In this document: one piece after another, positions 1-10,229 of the stretch
Layout: every line of letters starts with the position of its first letter
Numbering within the stretch: the stretch's first letter is position 1
Source of the DNA: Ophiothrix spiculata
Taxonomy: Eukaryota; Echinodermata; Ophiuroidea; Amphilepidida; Ophiotrichidae
Reading direction: 5' to 3' (one strand)
Assembly: GCA_000969725.1 (NCBI GenBank)
Contig: JXSR01S003678.1
Length of the DNA stretch: 35,432 nt
Position numbers and translations under genes: made by a program
The notes under the pieces: model-generated
The model's input: the letters and a program-made list of their open reading frames with translations, nothing else
Told to the model about the DNA's origin: nothing
Databases searched by the model: none

Positions 1-610
1 TCTAGTTAGAAAAATGATAAAAATCTTGTTTCTACACTTGTGATGACCAAACAAATTATTTTTGATGAAATTGTTTCCGTTTTAATATGTTTTAATTATC
101 TCCAGGAGCTTTGTTTGATCTATTATCTGGTAAATCCATCTGAGGTACAAAAGTTAGGATTTAGGAAACACACCACCATCAAAGAATTAATATATTGCAA
201 ATTCATTCTCTCTCAATTTGAGCTATTTGTGTGTAATTTTTTGTACTTTGTTGGATTTTACTATACTTTTAAGCTTTGTTTAGAGCATTTCCATTAATAT
301 TAAATTCTAGGTGGAATCTAGGCTAGTCCCTTTAAATTGCATGTCAAAAAAAAAAAAAATTAAAACAATAAGTTATATATTTTTTTTTTTGAAAATTTAA
401 ATCACCCGATTGGGCTCCAAGTTCAAGTGCAGTGTTGCCACGCTAGAGGGTAACTTTTTTCTGTCATTTTGAACAACAAACATTTCACTGTAACTTTCTT
501 AATTTTTAACGTTAGATTATGGTTGACCCCACATTTTAAAGGAAATTTGACGATCTTTCCAATGAATGACATTCAAAAGGTATTTAAATGTTTATCAAAT
601 TTGATGGACA

Positions 611-655
611 TGCCTAATTAAGTCTCCAACTGTTCGGTTGAAGACTTAATAGGCA
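611..655. repeat. 45-bp near-perfect hairpin
   Basis: The left arm (611-630) and right arm (637-655) are reverse complements apart from one mismatch and one extra base, around a 6-base loop TGTTCG. The arms start TGCCTAATTAAG and end CTTAATAGGCA. It could be the core of a very short inverted-repeat transposon or a hairpin in a transcript; nothing in the flanks decides this. Confidence 0.7.
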
Positions 656-769
656 AGGGACAGCATATCATCGGTATTGACAGATATCACATCAAATAAT
701 CGGTTATAGGCATTGGTTCAAAAAGGCTATCAATATATCACTACAATTAATTGTAACGTTGTACACTAC

Positions 770-1110
770 ACCTAGAAGTTTTTGGTACAATTTTAATACT
801 GCTGTAATATTACACACTTACTATTGCACAGATATGTTTGTTGTTGGTTGAGGTACAGATATATTGTATAAAAGACAGTAAAAATAGAGCAGCTGTCCTA
901 TCTTTGGCATTATTTTCACTAAAATCTCATTATTGATACATACAAGCAACTGTACATGAAGTGCTGAAGTTGTCAAGAAAATGAAGTTACTCAGATAAAA
1001 ACAGAATTCTACTTGATCTTGCTTCCACTAGCTTTAAGCAGTGTGGTTGTGTGGTACAATTGAGTTATCGGGGTAAATTAGTGGGAGTGTATGCAATATA
1101 CCATGGATGT
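770..1110. repeat. Dispersed repeat, paralogue of 26220-26486 plus 27508-27640
   Basis: Blocks such as AATACTGCTGTAATATTACA, CACAGATATGTTTGTTGTTG, CATTATTGAT, GTACATGAAGTGCTGAAG and CTGCTTCCAC-like sequence recur in the same order and orientation at 26270-26486 and again from 27508. Here the blocks are contiguous at about 935-955. In the other copy a 1-kb inverted-repeat element separates them, so this copy preserves the unoccupied site. The family was not identified. Confidence 0.65.
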
Positions 1111-1334
1111 GACCCAAGGTCAGGTGGTAAGATATATAATTTTCATGTTATGTAATTCAACCTGATTGATGATTATGTGGAAAATTCAAGCAGAAATTTA
1201 AGTTTCAATTAGAGGGTTGTGAGGGATATTTTTCCCTTGAAAGTTGAAGAAATACAAACTTAACCATTATTCATTATTCTTCTAACCTTCCACCTACCCC
1301 TTTTTGTTCTTAGCCTATTTTCTCTCAAATAAGG

Positions 1335-1560
1335 GTGTCAAAAATTGGTGGTTTCCACCTGGACTCGAACCAGGGACCGCTCACATCCCAATCCCATGTC
1401 CACCTATATCAAAAGCCACCTGTAGGACGCATAGCTAGGCAGCGATTTTGTGCCCATATAGAATCCCCGTCTATAACGTATTCGGACTTGGGGGATTTTG
1501 GTGATTTTCTCTTGTAACCTTTTGTAACCTTTGTGAGATATTGTTGCCTTGTACATATGC
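1335..1560 (-). repeat. SINE-like repeat with tRNA-like B box
   Basis: The minus strand carries a B-box-like GGTTCGAGTCC (complement at 1363-1373) within a tRNA-like context. The opposite end shares CTCTTGTAACCTTTTGTAACC-type sequence with the copy at 14390-14600, where the order of shared blocks is the same. It lies about 0.4 kb beyond the hydrophobic tail of gene A and may be in the 3' UTR of a full-length transcript. The family name is unknown. Confidence 0.6.
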
Positions 1561-1996
1561 AAGTACCTGTTGTCTTCTATGCAGCACCACACCCTGGAGA
1601 AAATCAAGTACAATTCTAGTACTTTTCTGCTTTTCATATATTTTGAAGATTTATATTCATATTTTACATGTTTATACATATTTTACATTTTGACATGTGG
1701 AGCACTAGAAACATAATTCATGCAAGACATCATCAGAGACATTAATTACACTTTAGCATAGAAACCAAGTTAAGCTGATCACTAGCTGTGCAGCCATTAT
1801 AAAACAACAATAGCAATTACTATCCTGGTCATAAACCTGAAGAGTCATATCAGCGAAGACTCAGTATGCAAATTTTGCAAGTCACTGACAAGGCTGAATA
1901 ACAAAACACTAAGGCATATACAATATGTAGTCCAACGTGTGTTATTGTAGTCCCAGGTGCGTAGTAAATCCAGGATAGCCAGGTACTTTTTTAACA

Positions 1997-3052
1997 TTAT
2001 TGTATGAAATACAACACAATTACAGCACTAACCAAAACTAAACAAGACAGGAGACAGGTCAGAGGTTGCTGCTTGTTTGTTGTGGTGGCATCCTCGTAGA
2101 TTAGTGGCTCTTCTTGTATAGGGTCCTTTCCACAAGTAGTTTGATGGATTTTCCAATGTTTTCGTTGGCAGTCTCTGCTGCAGTAACTGACAGTTTTACA
2201 TCGTGTGCACCTTTTCAATCCTTCAGGGACCTCAGTTTCAGGTTTAGGACACTCGGTATTGAAGCAGTGCTGTACAGGTTCTTGTTTTAGTAATTCTGTA
2301 GTGAGTGACTTTTCTTGCAGAGGGTCCTTTCCACAAGTAGTTTGATGGATTTTCCAATGTTTTCGTTGGCAGTCTCTGCTACAATAACTGACAGTTTTAC
2401 ACCGGGTGCAGCTTTTCAAGCCTCCAGGGACCTCAGTTTCAGGTTTAGAACACTCGGTATTGAAGCAGTGCTGTACAGGTTCTTGTTTTAGTGATTCTGT
2501 AGCGAGTGACTTTTCTTACAGAGGGTCATTTCCACAAATAGGTCGATGGATTTTCCAATGTTTACGTTGGCAGTCCCTGCTACAGTAACTGACAGTTTTA
2601 CACCCGATGCACCTTTTCAAGCCTCCAGGAACCTCAGTTTCAGGTTAAGAACACTCAGGATTGAAGCAGCGTTGTACAGGTTCCTGTATCATTGATTCTG
2701 TTGAGAGTGACTCTTCTTGTTCAGAGTCCTTCCCACAAGTAGATAGATGGATTTTCCAATGTTTTCGTTGGCAGTCCCTGCTACAGTAACTGACAGCTTT
2801 ACACTGGGTGCACCTTTTCAAGCCTCCAGGGACCTTAGTTTCAGGTTTAGAACACTCAGGATTCAAGCAGCGTTGTATAGAATTAGATTCCTGTAGTGGT
2901 GATTCTGTAGTGAATGACTCTTCTTGCAGAGGGTCCTTTCCACAAGTAGTTTGATGGATTTTCCAATGTTTTTGTTGGCAGTCCCTGCTACAATAAATAA
3001 CAGTTTTACACCGGGTGCACCTTTTCAAGCCTCCAGGGACCTCAGTTTCAGG
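1997..3052 (-). pseudogene. Gene A C-terminal extension: five MYND units and a hydrophobic tail, past the stop
   Basis: This stretch continues the reading frame of gene A without a frameshift for 1056 bases. It is interrupted only by TAA at 3053-3055 (the current stop), 2645-2647 and 2516-2518. It encodes about five more MYND units (units 9 to 13) with the zinc ligands intact (pattern Cx4C, CTRC, YCSRDC, Hx3C). It then encodes a tail ending LVLVSAVIVLYFIQ before TAA at 1997-1999. The tail is long and hydrophobic enough for a single membrane-spanning helix, which suggests that the ancestral protein, or another allele, was tail-anchored. The stops in units 9 and 11 are the same AAA-to-TAA change of the Lys in the SKPE motif; the third is CAA to TAA in a linker. 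Few lesions and no indels suggest recent loss, allelic variation, or avoidance by splicing. No canonical minus-strand AATAAA was found between 1560 and 1996. Confidence 0.8.
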
Positions 3053-4700
3053 TTAAGAACACTCGGTATTGAAGCAGTGCTGTACAGGTTCTTGTTTTAG
3101 TGATTCTGTAGTGAGTGACTTTCCTTGCAGGGGGGGGGGGTTTCCACAAGTAGATCGATGGATTTTCCAATGTTTTCGTTGGCAATTCCTGCTACAGTAA
3201 CTGACAGTTTTACACTCAATGCACCTTTTTAAGCCTCCAGGAACCTCAGTTTCAGGTTTAGAACACTCGGTATTGAAGCAGTGATGTATCAATTCCTGTA
3301 TTGGTGGTTCTGTTGAGACTGTCTTGTCTATTTGTGGGTCCTTTCCACAAATAGGTCGATGGATTTTCCAATGTTTACGTTGGCAGTCCCTGCTGCAGTA
3401 ACTGACAGCTTTACACTTGGTGCACCTTTTCAAGCCTCCAGGAACCTCAGTTTCAGGTTTAGAACACTCAGGATTGAAGCAGTGTTGTACATGTTCCTGT
3501 ATTATTGATTCTGTTGAGAGTGACTCTTCTTGTACAGGGTCCTTCCCACAAGTAGATCGATGGATTTTCCAGTGTTTTCGTTGGCAGTCCCTGCTACAGT
3601 AACTGACAGCTTTACACTGGGTGCACCTTTTCAAGCCTCCAGTGACCTCAGTTTCAGGTTTAGAACACTCAGGATTGAAGCAGCGTTGTACAGGTTCCTG
3701 TATTATTGATTTTGTTGAGAGTGACTCATCTTGTATAGCTTCCTTTCTACAAGTAGAACGATGGATTTTCCAATGTTTACGTTGGCAATCCCTGCTACAG
3801 TAACTAACAATTTTACAACGAATGCAACTTTTCAAGCCTCCAGGGACGTCAGTTTCAGGTTTAGAACACTCGGAATTGAAGCAGCATTGTATAGGTCCCT
3901 GTAGTGGTGATTCTGTAGTGAGTGACACCTTTTGTATAGAATCCTTTCCGCAAGTAGATCGATGGATTTTCCAATGTTTACGTTGGCAGTCTCTGTTACA
4001 GTAACTAACAATTTTACATCGGATGCACCTTTTCAGGCTTCCAGGGACCTCAGTTTCAGGTTTAGAACACTCGGGATTGAAGCAGCATTGTATAGGTCCC
4101 TGTAGTGGTGATTCTGTAGTGAGTGACACCTTTTGTATAGAATCCTTTCCACAAGTAGATCGATGGATTTTCCAATGTTGACGTTGGCAGTCTCTGTTAC
4201 AGTAACTAACAATTGTACATCGGATGCACCTTTTCAAGCCTCCAGGGACCTCAGTTTCAGGTTTAGAACACTCGGGATTGAAGCAACATTGTATAGGTCC
4301 CTGTAGTGGTGATTCTGTAGTGAGTAACACCTTTTGTATAGAATCCTTTCCACAAGTAGATTGATGGATTTTCCAATGTTTACGTTGGCAGTCTCTGTTA
4401 CAGTAACTAACAATTTTACATAGGATGCATCTTTTCAAGCCTCCAGGGACCTCAGTTTCAGGCTTAGAACAATCTAGATTGGAGCAGTGCTGTACAGGTT
4501 CTTGTTTTACTGATTTTGTTGTGAGTGACTTTTCTTGCAGAGGGTCCTTTCCACAAATAGATTGATGGATTTTCCAATGTTTTCTCTGGCAGTCTCTGCT
4601 ACAATAACTGACAGTTTTACACCGAGTGCACCTTTTCAAGTCTCCAGGAACCTCAGTTTCAGGTTTAGAACACTCAGGATTGGAGCAGTGGTTTAAAGGT
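2120..4700 (-). repeat. Tandem array of ~201-bp MYND-encoding units (gene A, 13 units)
   Basis: Thirteen head-to-tail units of about 201 bases each encode one zinc finger plus a linker of the type GKDPLQEESLTTES. The ligand pattern is Cys-x4-Cys, Cys-x2-Cys, Tyr-Cys-x3-Cys and Cys-x7-His-x3-Cys, as in the MYND family. Neighbouring units 2 to 5 share the NRDC variant and the SIQKVSLTTESPLQGP linker, and units 9, 12 and 13 share the IHQTTCGKDP ending. This subgrouping points to recent unequal exchange or gene conversion in blocks. The coding frame is kept across all units. Confidence 0.92.
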
Positions 4701-7700
4701 TGTTGTACTTGTAATTCAGATGACATCTGTTCTTGTATATATTTTTGAACTGGTAATCCTGAGATCTCAGATATTGCTGCTTTAGGCTTATTCAAAGCCA
4801 AGTAGACCAGTGATTCTCTTTTAGCATTGGCACCAGTTGTTTCATCGGCACTTGATGAAAATTTCTGTTTCAATTTTTTAGTTCTTGGTTCAGTTTGCTT
4901 TGAAGATGTATGAATGGAATAAGCCACTACTATTTGTACATCTTTCCCTTTGTCTCTTGTGGAGCACAGTACACATTTACATGTAATGCTACGGTACAGT
5001 TGTGACATGCATCTTTGACAATCTGGCAAGTCTGGTTGGGACTCCATGAAGCTAATCACTATCTGTCTGCGTGACATTTCTGGGGATATTGGATCAAGTT
5101 CAATTTCCAATTGTTGGAATTGAGAAAATGAGCGCAAGCTCTGTAAGTTATTGTATCCTATCAATCCTATGCCTAAGTTATGTCTAAGATTAAGTTTGTC
5201 AAGAGTGACCATTGTTTTGATGCCATCTACCAGGATTGCAACTTCTGGATCCCCTAGATAAGCTGCAATCAAACCCAACTCCCTCAAATTGACCATGCAT
5301 TTTAGTTGATCTGATAGACTGCAGATAGCTGCCTTAAGTGATTCCCCACATAAGCCCAATGTGTTCAGTGCCTTTGCCTTTTGCAGGTATGAAGTAAATT
5401 CATATATACCCCATCCATCATACATAGGGTTCAATAAATGCAAAGTATTGAGCTGTGGAATAATGGGTTTCAAACATTTTACAGCTCTCCCAGTAATAAT
5501 TACACACACCAGGTCAAGGTGTACAAGATTTTTCATGGGTGATACAGCTTTAATTAGAGAAACATCAGAGCCAAAACGATGGGACATGGAGACAGTTGAA
5601 CTTGGTGGCAAACAGGTCAACTCTAGGTTTGACAGGTGAGGAACTTTTTTCAGGGATTGTGAAATATCCAGATGATGACTACTGTCATCGCACCTGTTTA
5701 AAATCAATGTCTTAAAGGCTTTCAAGTCTGCTAATGCATCAAACATCTCGGAAAAATCGGACACTTGGTTAATTTGATTTAATGCAGGCACAAATTTAAA
5801 CTGCAGTATCAAGTCAGAAAGTTCCTTTGTGTACATCAGCATGGATACAATTGAGGGGTAGAATTTAGGAAATTCAATTGGATCAAATAACTGAATTGAA
5901 GTAAGGATAGAAAAGAAAAGCCCATTATCTGTGTCAGTGACAGATTTCAACAAGTTTAACTGATATTGCACAGATTTTAATGTTTTACTAAATTTATGTG
6001 AATAAAATATAAGATACAATGGTAAACCTTGGAGATCAGTTTGTCTTACTACAATGTCAACAAGAGAGAGACACTCCTCATATGTCAGTTGGGCTTCATA
6101 TGATAGTATAAGAGGAAATTTTATATCTAAAGCATATTCGCCTTCCTTAAAATTAAGATGTGAAATTGATTTTGACAATTTATTGTTTTTAACAAAAAGG
6201 GATTCTGGTGATAAACATTCATACTCTGTACTTTCTTGAGACATTCCTTGTTCAGCACGACGGACAGATTCTGCAGCAGCATAATATTGGCTTGTAAGAA
6301 GCCTTGATGTTTCTGGCTCACGTCCAACACAGAATATAATTGCATCAAAAATCCTTCCAGACCAAGGAACATATAGTGTATAAGCCCACAAATACATCTT
6401 TTTATTAGTTACTTTCAATTTGTCATTGTTTGTAAAGTACAAATTTGCAAGATAAACTCCAGAGCAAAAGTCCTGAAACGATGTGTGCAAAAATTTTACA
6501 CATGACATAATGTGTAAATGTGATTTTATCTTCTTCCTGCTCAATATGCCAATACCCAGTGCTAGAGAAAGTGTTTTTTTATCAAATTCAATGTTTTTGA
6601 ACAAAATTTGTCTGTCATTACTTGGGTCTAAAAGTCTTTCGAGGGTTACTTTTCCCAAGGTTTCCAGAAATCTTTGGAACTCTAATTGAGATTCTTCCTC
6701 TTCCTCTGATAAATCCCCTGCCTCTGATATATCATGCCTATTATTTTGATATCTTTTCCAGAGACTGGTAATTGTTGCATTGTAAAGTTTCGTTCTTGTG
6801 TTTGGCAGGCTTCTGTTGGCTTGATCAGGATCATCCCATAATACACAAAAAAACATCAGTAATAAAGGTTTGCCTGCCAAGTCCCAAACATCACGCTGTT
6901 CTTTAAGTTGTCTTAGTAAACTTTCATACTGATTAATATCATTTGTATCAAAATGTTTCCTGATATATTCTTCAATATTTTCATCTGAAAACCCTATTAA
7001 ATTGACTTTTGTGAATACATGTAGTTTATTATTGCGACCAATGTTCTTAAGTGTATCGGGGCGTGTCGAAGCAATGACACAACTGTTTCTGTATATCTTG
7101 TTAAAGTAAATCAATTTGGACATTTCAGATTTTGTGCTATTCAGAATCTCTACATTTTGTTCATCTATTCCATCCACCAAAAATAAACATCTTTCTGAAT
7201 TTGATTCGAGATATGATTTCAAACCAGTTTTGGATACATTGGAACCTTCTTCTAAGATCTGATCAAATATAATATCTTCTAATCTGTCATTTTTATGTTC
7301 ATTATCTATTTCATATAAGCTTATGAGGAATACTAAGTCAAATTTAGATAAAGGAGAATCACTACTCTGTGAAAAGTCTGTAGTTTGCAGTTTAGCCCAT
7401 TTGTAAGCTATGTTATTAAGCATAGTACTCTTACCACTTCCCGCGTCACCCTGTATTAGAATACGATTAACCCTTAAACCTGTGTCTGTATAATGAAGAT
7501 TCACCAAGTCTTCATTACTTTCTAATTGTTTGTCCTCTACTTTGGAATGTTGATCCTTCTGTTTCTCCATTTCTAGGTTGACAAAAATGGCTTCCATTTC
7601 TCTTGTGTCGTCATCACCAAGCCATGGTGTCAGTTGTACTTGCATTTCTGGTCCTTGGTATAACTTCCGTAGTTGGTCCTGACATTGTTTCAAGTTGAAT

Positions 7701-7725
7701 TCCCCTGTGCCCTGTTCGGATTTAC
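3053..7725 (-). CDS. Gene A, large exon: NACHT-LRR-MYND-array receptor (NLR)
   Basis: This exon continues from the Death-domain exon in phase 1. The acceptor is CTACTTCCAG and the exon opens at 7725 with GTAAATCC, so the split codon reads Gly. The joined protein is about 1648 residues. Residues about 184-192 are the Walker A motif GDAGSGKST, about 271-280 the Walker B segment FLVDGIDE, and about 311 a sensor-type STRP; together these define a NACHT NTPase of the STAND/NLR class. A helical region follows, then divergent leucine-rich repeats (coded at about 5730-5090, for example LVHLDLVCVI, LNTLGLCGES, LRELGLIAAY, LDKLNLRHNL). Next comes a Cys cluster CQRC/CKCVLC (coded near 4950-5030), then eight complete MYND zinc fingers and the start of a ninth, ending at TAA 3053. 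Such proteins normally sit in the cytosol and oligomerise when the LRR region senses a ligand. MYND fingers bind short proline-containing peptides, so the array may recruit partners; that role is inferred. Gene B is a close paralogue. Confidence 0.92.
3130..3140. repeat. G11 homopolymer in the unit 8 linker of gene A
   Basis: Eleven G on the plus strand (C11 in the coding strand) replace the usual linker sequence and give Asn-Pro-Pro-Pro in place of Lys-Asp-Pro. Compared with the canonical linker the change adds three bases, so the frame is kept. Runs of this length slip easily in replication and are also prone to sequencing error. Confidence 0.85.
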
Positions 7726-7888
7726 CTGGAAGTAGGAATTTAGGAAAGAGAATGATAAAATAAAAGTAATTATGTTAGCCAGGGATATAGATTACTATAG
7801 CATGTTTATAGAGTATCCTATTATCTGTTCTATTGTGTATTATAATGATATTAACTTTAAAAACAGTAAATACTTTATGTTTTAAAAG

Positions 7889-8145
7889 TGGTCAGACGAA
7901 GTACGAGGTCGCATTTACTACAATAATTGTATTGCGATTATTTTTGCGATTATTTATTACAATCGTGTTGCATTCCAGCCACCGAGGACCTAACCAATTA
8001 CGAGATTGTTATACAAAAGTGTCAATCAAATACCACATCCACGGAACTTAATTGAACTTTAATGCGACGACGACCGAATTGTCAGACGGGTCAGACGTAT
8101 TACAATAGCAAAATTTATTGTAGTAAATGTGACCTTGTCTGACCC
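7889..8145. mobile_element. Short inverted-repeat transposon (MITE) in the gene A intron
   Basis: The left end (from 7891: GTCAGAC then AGGTCGCATTTACTACAATA) and right end (to 8143: TATTGTAGTAAATGTGACC then GTCTGAC) form imperfect terminal inverted repeats of about 35-40 bases. The inside is AT-rich and has no coding capacity. I did not find an unambiguous target duplication, so the superfamily is unassigned. Confidence 0.7.
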
Positions 8146-8559
8146 CAGCCTTAGATTAACTTTGTAATAGGCATACAGCCATTACTTGCTAGTTTTTGTA
8201 ATGATATGCAAACTGGGATGCAAAATGTAATGAGGTAATCCTTATTTGACCAAGGTGTTTCTTTCTCATTGTTGCCCAGAGTCTGCTACTTTGTACTATT
8301 TACCACAGTCATGTGTAGTGGCAACAGAGGTATGAAGGACTGGTATATCATGGATTATAGAGTGCCCTTGCTGTATTGGGCTCAGTCATGTGTAGTCACA
8401 AGAGATGTACGAAGTACCGTTATAGATTGTCCCATATATCTATATGTGAAGCTTTGGTTTCATGTTTAATTCAATTTTGGTCATAAAAGATTGGCCTTTA
8501 TATATCAGATCAGGCTCTTTAGTATCGGGTAGTTATAGTTGAAGTATACTACTTTTCTT

Positions 8560-9040
8560 TGGTTTAAAACTTGGCACTGGTGTGTCATGGGCCATAGACT
8601 TAATTACCAGGTGAGGACCTATGTAGTCTATTCCATATATTTTATTTGATTTTCATGAAACTGTGATGCAGTTGTCCTTAATTGGATAGAAGCAATTATG
8701 TGACCCCAGTATGGAGTAGGTGAAAGGTCATCTATTGGTCATTAGGAGTCAGTGACCTTTGGTGGCCAAAACTATAGAATTGGTCAGCAAATTCATATAT
8801 TTTGTTCAATTTTCATGAGATTTGGTGACTATGATCCTTGACTATAGTGCATGTGTAAACCCTCTTGCGAGTTGGTTCAAAGGTCATTAGGGGTGTATGA
8901 CTTTGGTGATAAACATTGGTCAAGATTGGTCAGCAAATCCATATACTTTATCAGACATTCATGTGACTTAGACACAATTGACCCCTATGAAAGTGGAGTC
9001 ATAGGTTATCTTAGGTTCAAGCCATATGTGACCTTCTTCC
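8560..9040. repeat. Degenerate tandem repeat of ~145-160 bp units
   Basis: The phrases CATATATTTT..., ATTTTCATGA... and GGTCAAAGGTCATTAGGGGT-type segments recur at about 8636, 8797 and 8941 in the same order. Each copy also contains a TTGGTCAGCAAATYCATATA-like run (near 8778 and 8929). At least three diverged copies fill this part of the intron. The short plus-strand frames in it are repeat-derived and not gene-like. Confidence 0.6.
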
Positions 9041-9149
9041 TGCATGACACTACTGGTATGGAGACCTCAAAATATTTCTCATTAAAGAGTTCACATTTTC
9101 TCTAGTAAAATTGTATTTGAATTTATAAAAAAAAGTGAATGAAACCAAC

Positions 9150-9446
9150 CTGTTCTGCTCTTCAGGATCTTGTCTCGCTCACCAAACAGAGCATCTTGTG
9201 TAAAACCCCTGCCCTTCTCCTGCCTCCACCATCTTAACACTTCTCTTGCCTTCAGTATGGTATCAGTTGTCCCTGCACTTGCTTCTGCATGTTCAACTTT
9301 GTGTCGAGGTATACCAAGGTTATCATAAAGATGTCTTAGTTCGTCTGGTCCAAGCTCTGTGGTCACTCTGTTGATGTCTTCTATAGTTAGCTTATAGATG
9401 TCCTTGTCATTTCCAGCAGCCATGATTATGGTATACTTAATAAAAT
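9150..9446 (-). CDS. Gene A, Death-domain exon (start of the NLR)
   Basis: The exon begins after the acceptor TTTTTTGTGCAG (AG at 9448-9447), has 23 bases of 5' UTR, then ATG at 9423-9421, and codes for 91 residues plus one base. It starts MAAGNDKDIYKLTIEDINRV and carries the LGPDELRHLYDNLGI and LKAREVLRWW segments that mark a six-helix Death domain. It ends KSRT at the donor ACAG/GTTGGT. Death domains bind other Death domains, so this end should couple the receptor to an adaptor or caspase-like effector; that is inferred. An acceptor upstream of the ATG means at least one noncoding first exon lies further out (see 12576-12725). The same exon, with the same borders, heads gene B. Confidence 0.9.
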
Positions 9447-9617
9447 CTGCACAAAAAAGTAATGTTTAAAATACAAGTGAGCTTAATATTTGATGCCTAT
9501 AAAATACTTCTGTGACCAAACCAAAAATTAACAAAAACCTGAGCTCATGAATTTTATGTGATATGGAAAATCAGAATTCACTGAATTTTGGGTTGCTCAT
9601 GGAAGCAACTGAAATTA

Positions 9618-9846
9618 TACCCTGTTACCTCGATCATAAGAACATGTTACCTTGATCATAAGAACACATTTAAATCCAGACATGGCAAATAATTTTGTGT
9701 TTTGGAAACACAAAATATGAAAGTACTTGCTGATCTTGTGAATAAAATATAACAGGTTACCGTAACAGAAGGGTCATTGTTATTTTTTACCATATCAGAA
9801 TTTGAAGTGGAGCTGCAGGGGTTCTTATGATCAAGATTATAGGGTA
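9618..9846. mobile_element. MITE with 26-bp terminal inverted repeats
   Basis: The left end TACCCTGTTACCTCGATCAT and right end ATGATCAAGATTATAGGGTA are inverted copies ending in TACCCT. The left repeat is partly duplicated in tandem (GTTACCTCGATCATAAGAAC, then GTTACCTTGATCATAAGAAC). A perfect 11-bp-arm hairpin (ATTTTGTGTTT / AAACACAAAAT, about 9692-9716) lies inside. There is no coding capacity. It sits about 170 bases upstream of the Death-domain exon of gene A. Confidence 0.75.
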
Positions 9847-9939
9847 CTTTTAATAGGGACTTTGGACAAGTTCATAATCCAGTCTTTTGTCTTCAGTACA
9901 TGTAAATAATATAATATTAAAGCTCTTTAGTAGAGTCTG

Positions 9940-10229
9940 TAAATAGAGTGTATATAGGCCCTATACTTAATTTAAAGGAAGTTTCTAGATCGCTGGGTCG
10001 TATATGTATGGAGATTATGTCTAAGGCCCCCTCCTCTGTTAAGGGAAGGTTCCTCCCTACGGACATAGATGGCTTCTTATTTGACTCCTCTCAAACCACT
10101 TTTGCTCTTTGTTTAGAATTACAATGTCTGAACTGGGTGTTCCGCGCCGGCACATCCGCCCATGCACAGGCTGTTTAGTTTCTATGTACGTTTCCACACA
10201 TTCACTGTCTCCACACTTAAAACCATGAA
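9940..10229. other. Unclassified GC-richer segment abutting the gap
   Basis: This segment has noticeably higher GC than its surroundings and one open plus-strand frame (9948-10178) whose product I do not recognise. It is cut off by the N run. It could be the end of a transposon-coded frame or of an unrelated repeat; neither can be shown without the missing bases. Confidence 0.35.

Larger units (their letters stand above)
1..1334. other. Noncoding flank downstream of gene A
   Basis: No exon, domain or RNA gene was recognised; the longest open frame (40-297, plus) is AT-rich and resembles nothing known to me. The stretch contains a long hairpin (611-655). It also contains a diverged repeat (about 770-1110) that is paralogous to the sequence flanking the transposon at 26487-27507. 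The remainder is low-complexity AT-rich sequence with A and T runs (347-385). Confidence 0.6.
7726..9149 (-). other. Gene A intron between Death-domain and NACHT exons (1424 bp)
   Basis: The donor is ACAG/GTTGGT at 9149 and the acceptor CTTCCAG at 7726. The same two borders, at the same codon and phase, are found in gene B, where the intron is only 827 bases. The extra length here comes from an inverted-repeat element (7889-8145) and a degenerate tandem repeat (about 8560-9040). No exon is evident inside. Confidence 0.85.

Noticed and set aside
3417..4004. Repeated plus-strand open frames of about 60 codons opposite the MYND array (also near 29180, 29692, 29960 and 30179)
   Set aside because: They recur once per repeat unit because they are the antisense of a conserved coding unit. 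The minus strand carries the zinc-finger code.
2120..4700. Regular repeats resembling a CRISPR or satellite array
   Set aside because: The 201-base period keeps reading frame, codes for zinc fingers and has no unique spacers.
8269..9105. Plus-strand frames of 66 and 84 codons in the gene A intron
   Set aside because: They overlap or adjoin the degenerate repeats that fill the intron and show no domain.
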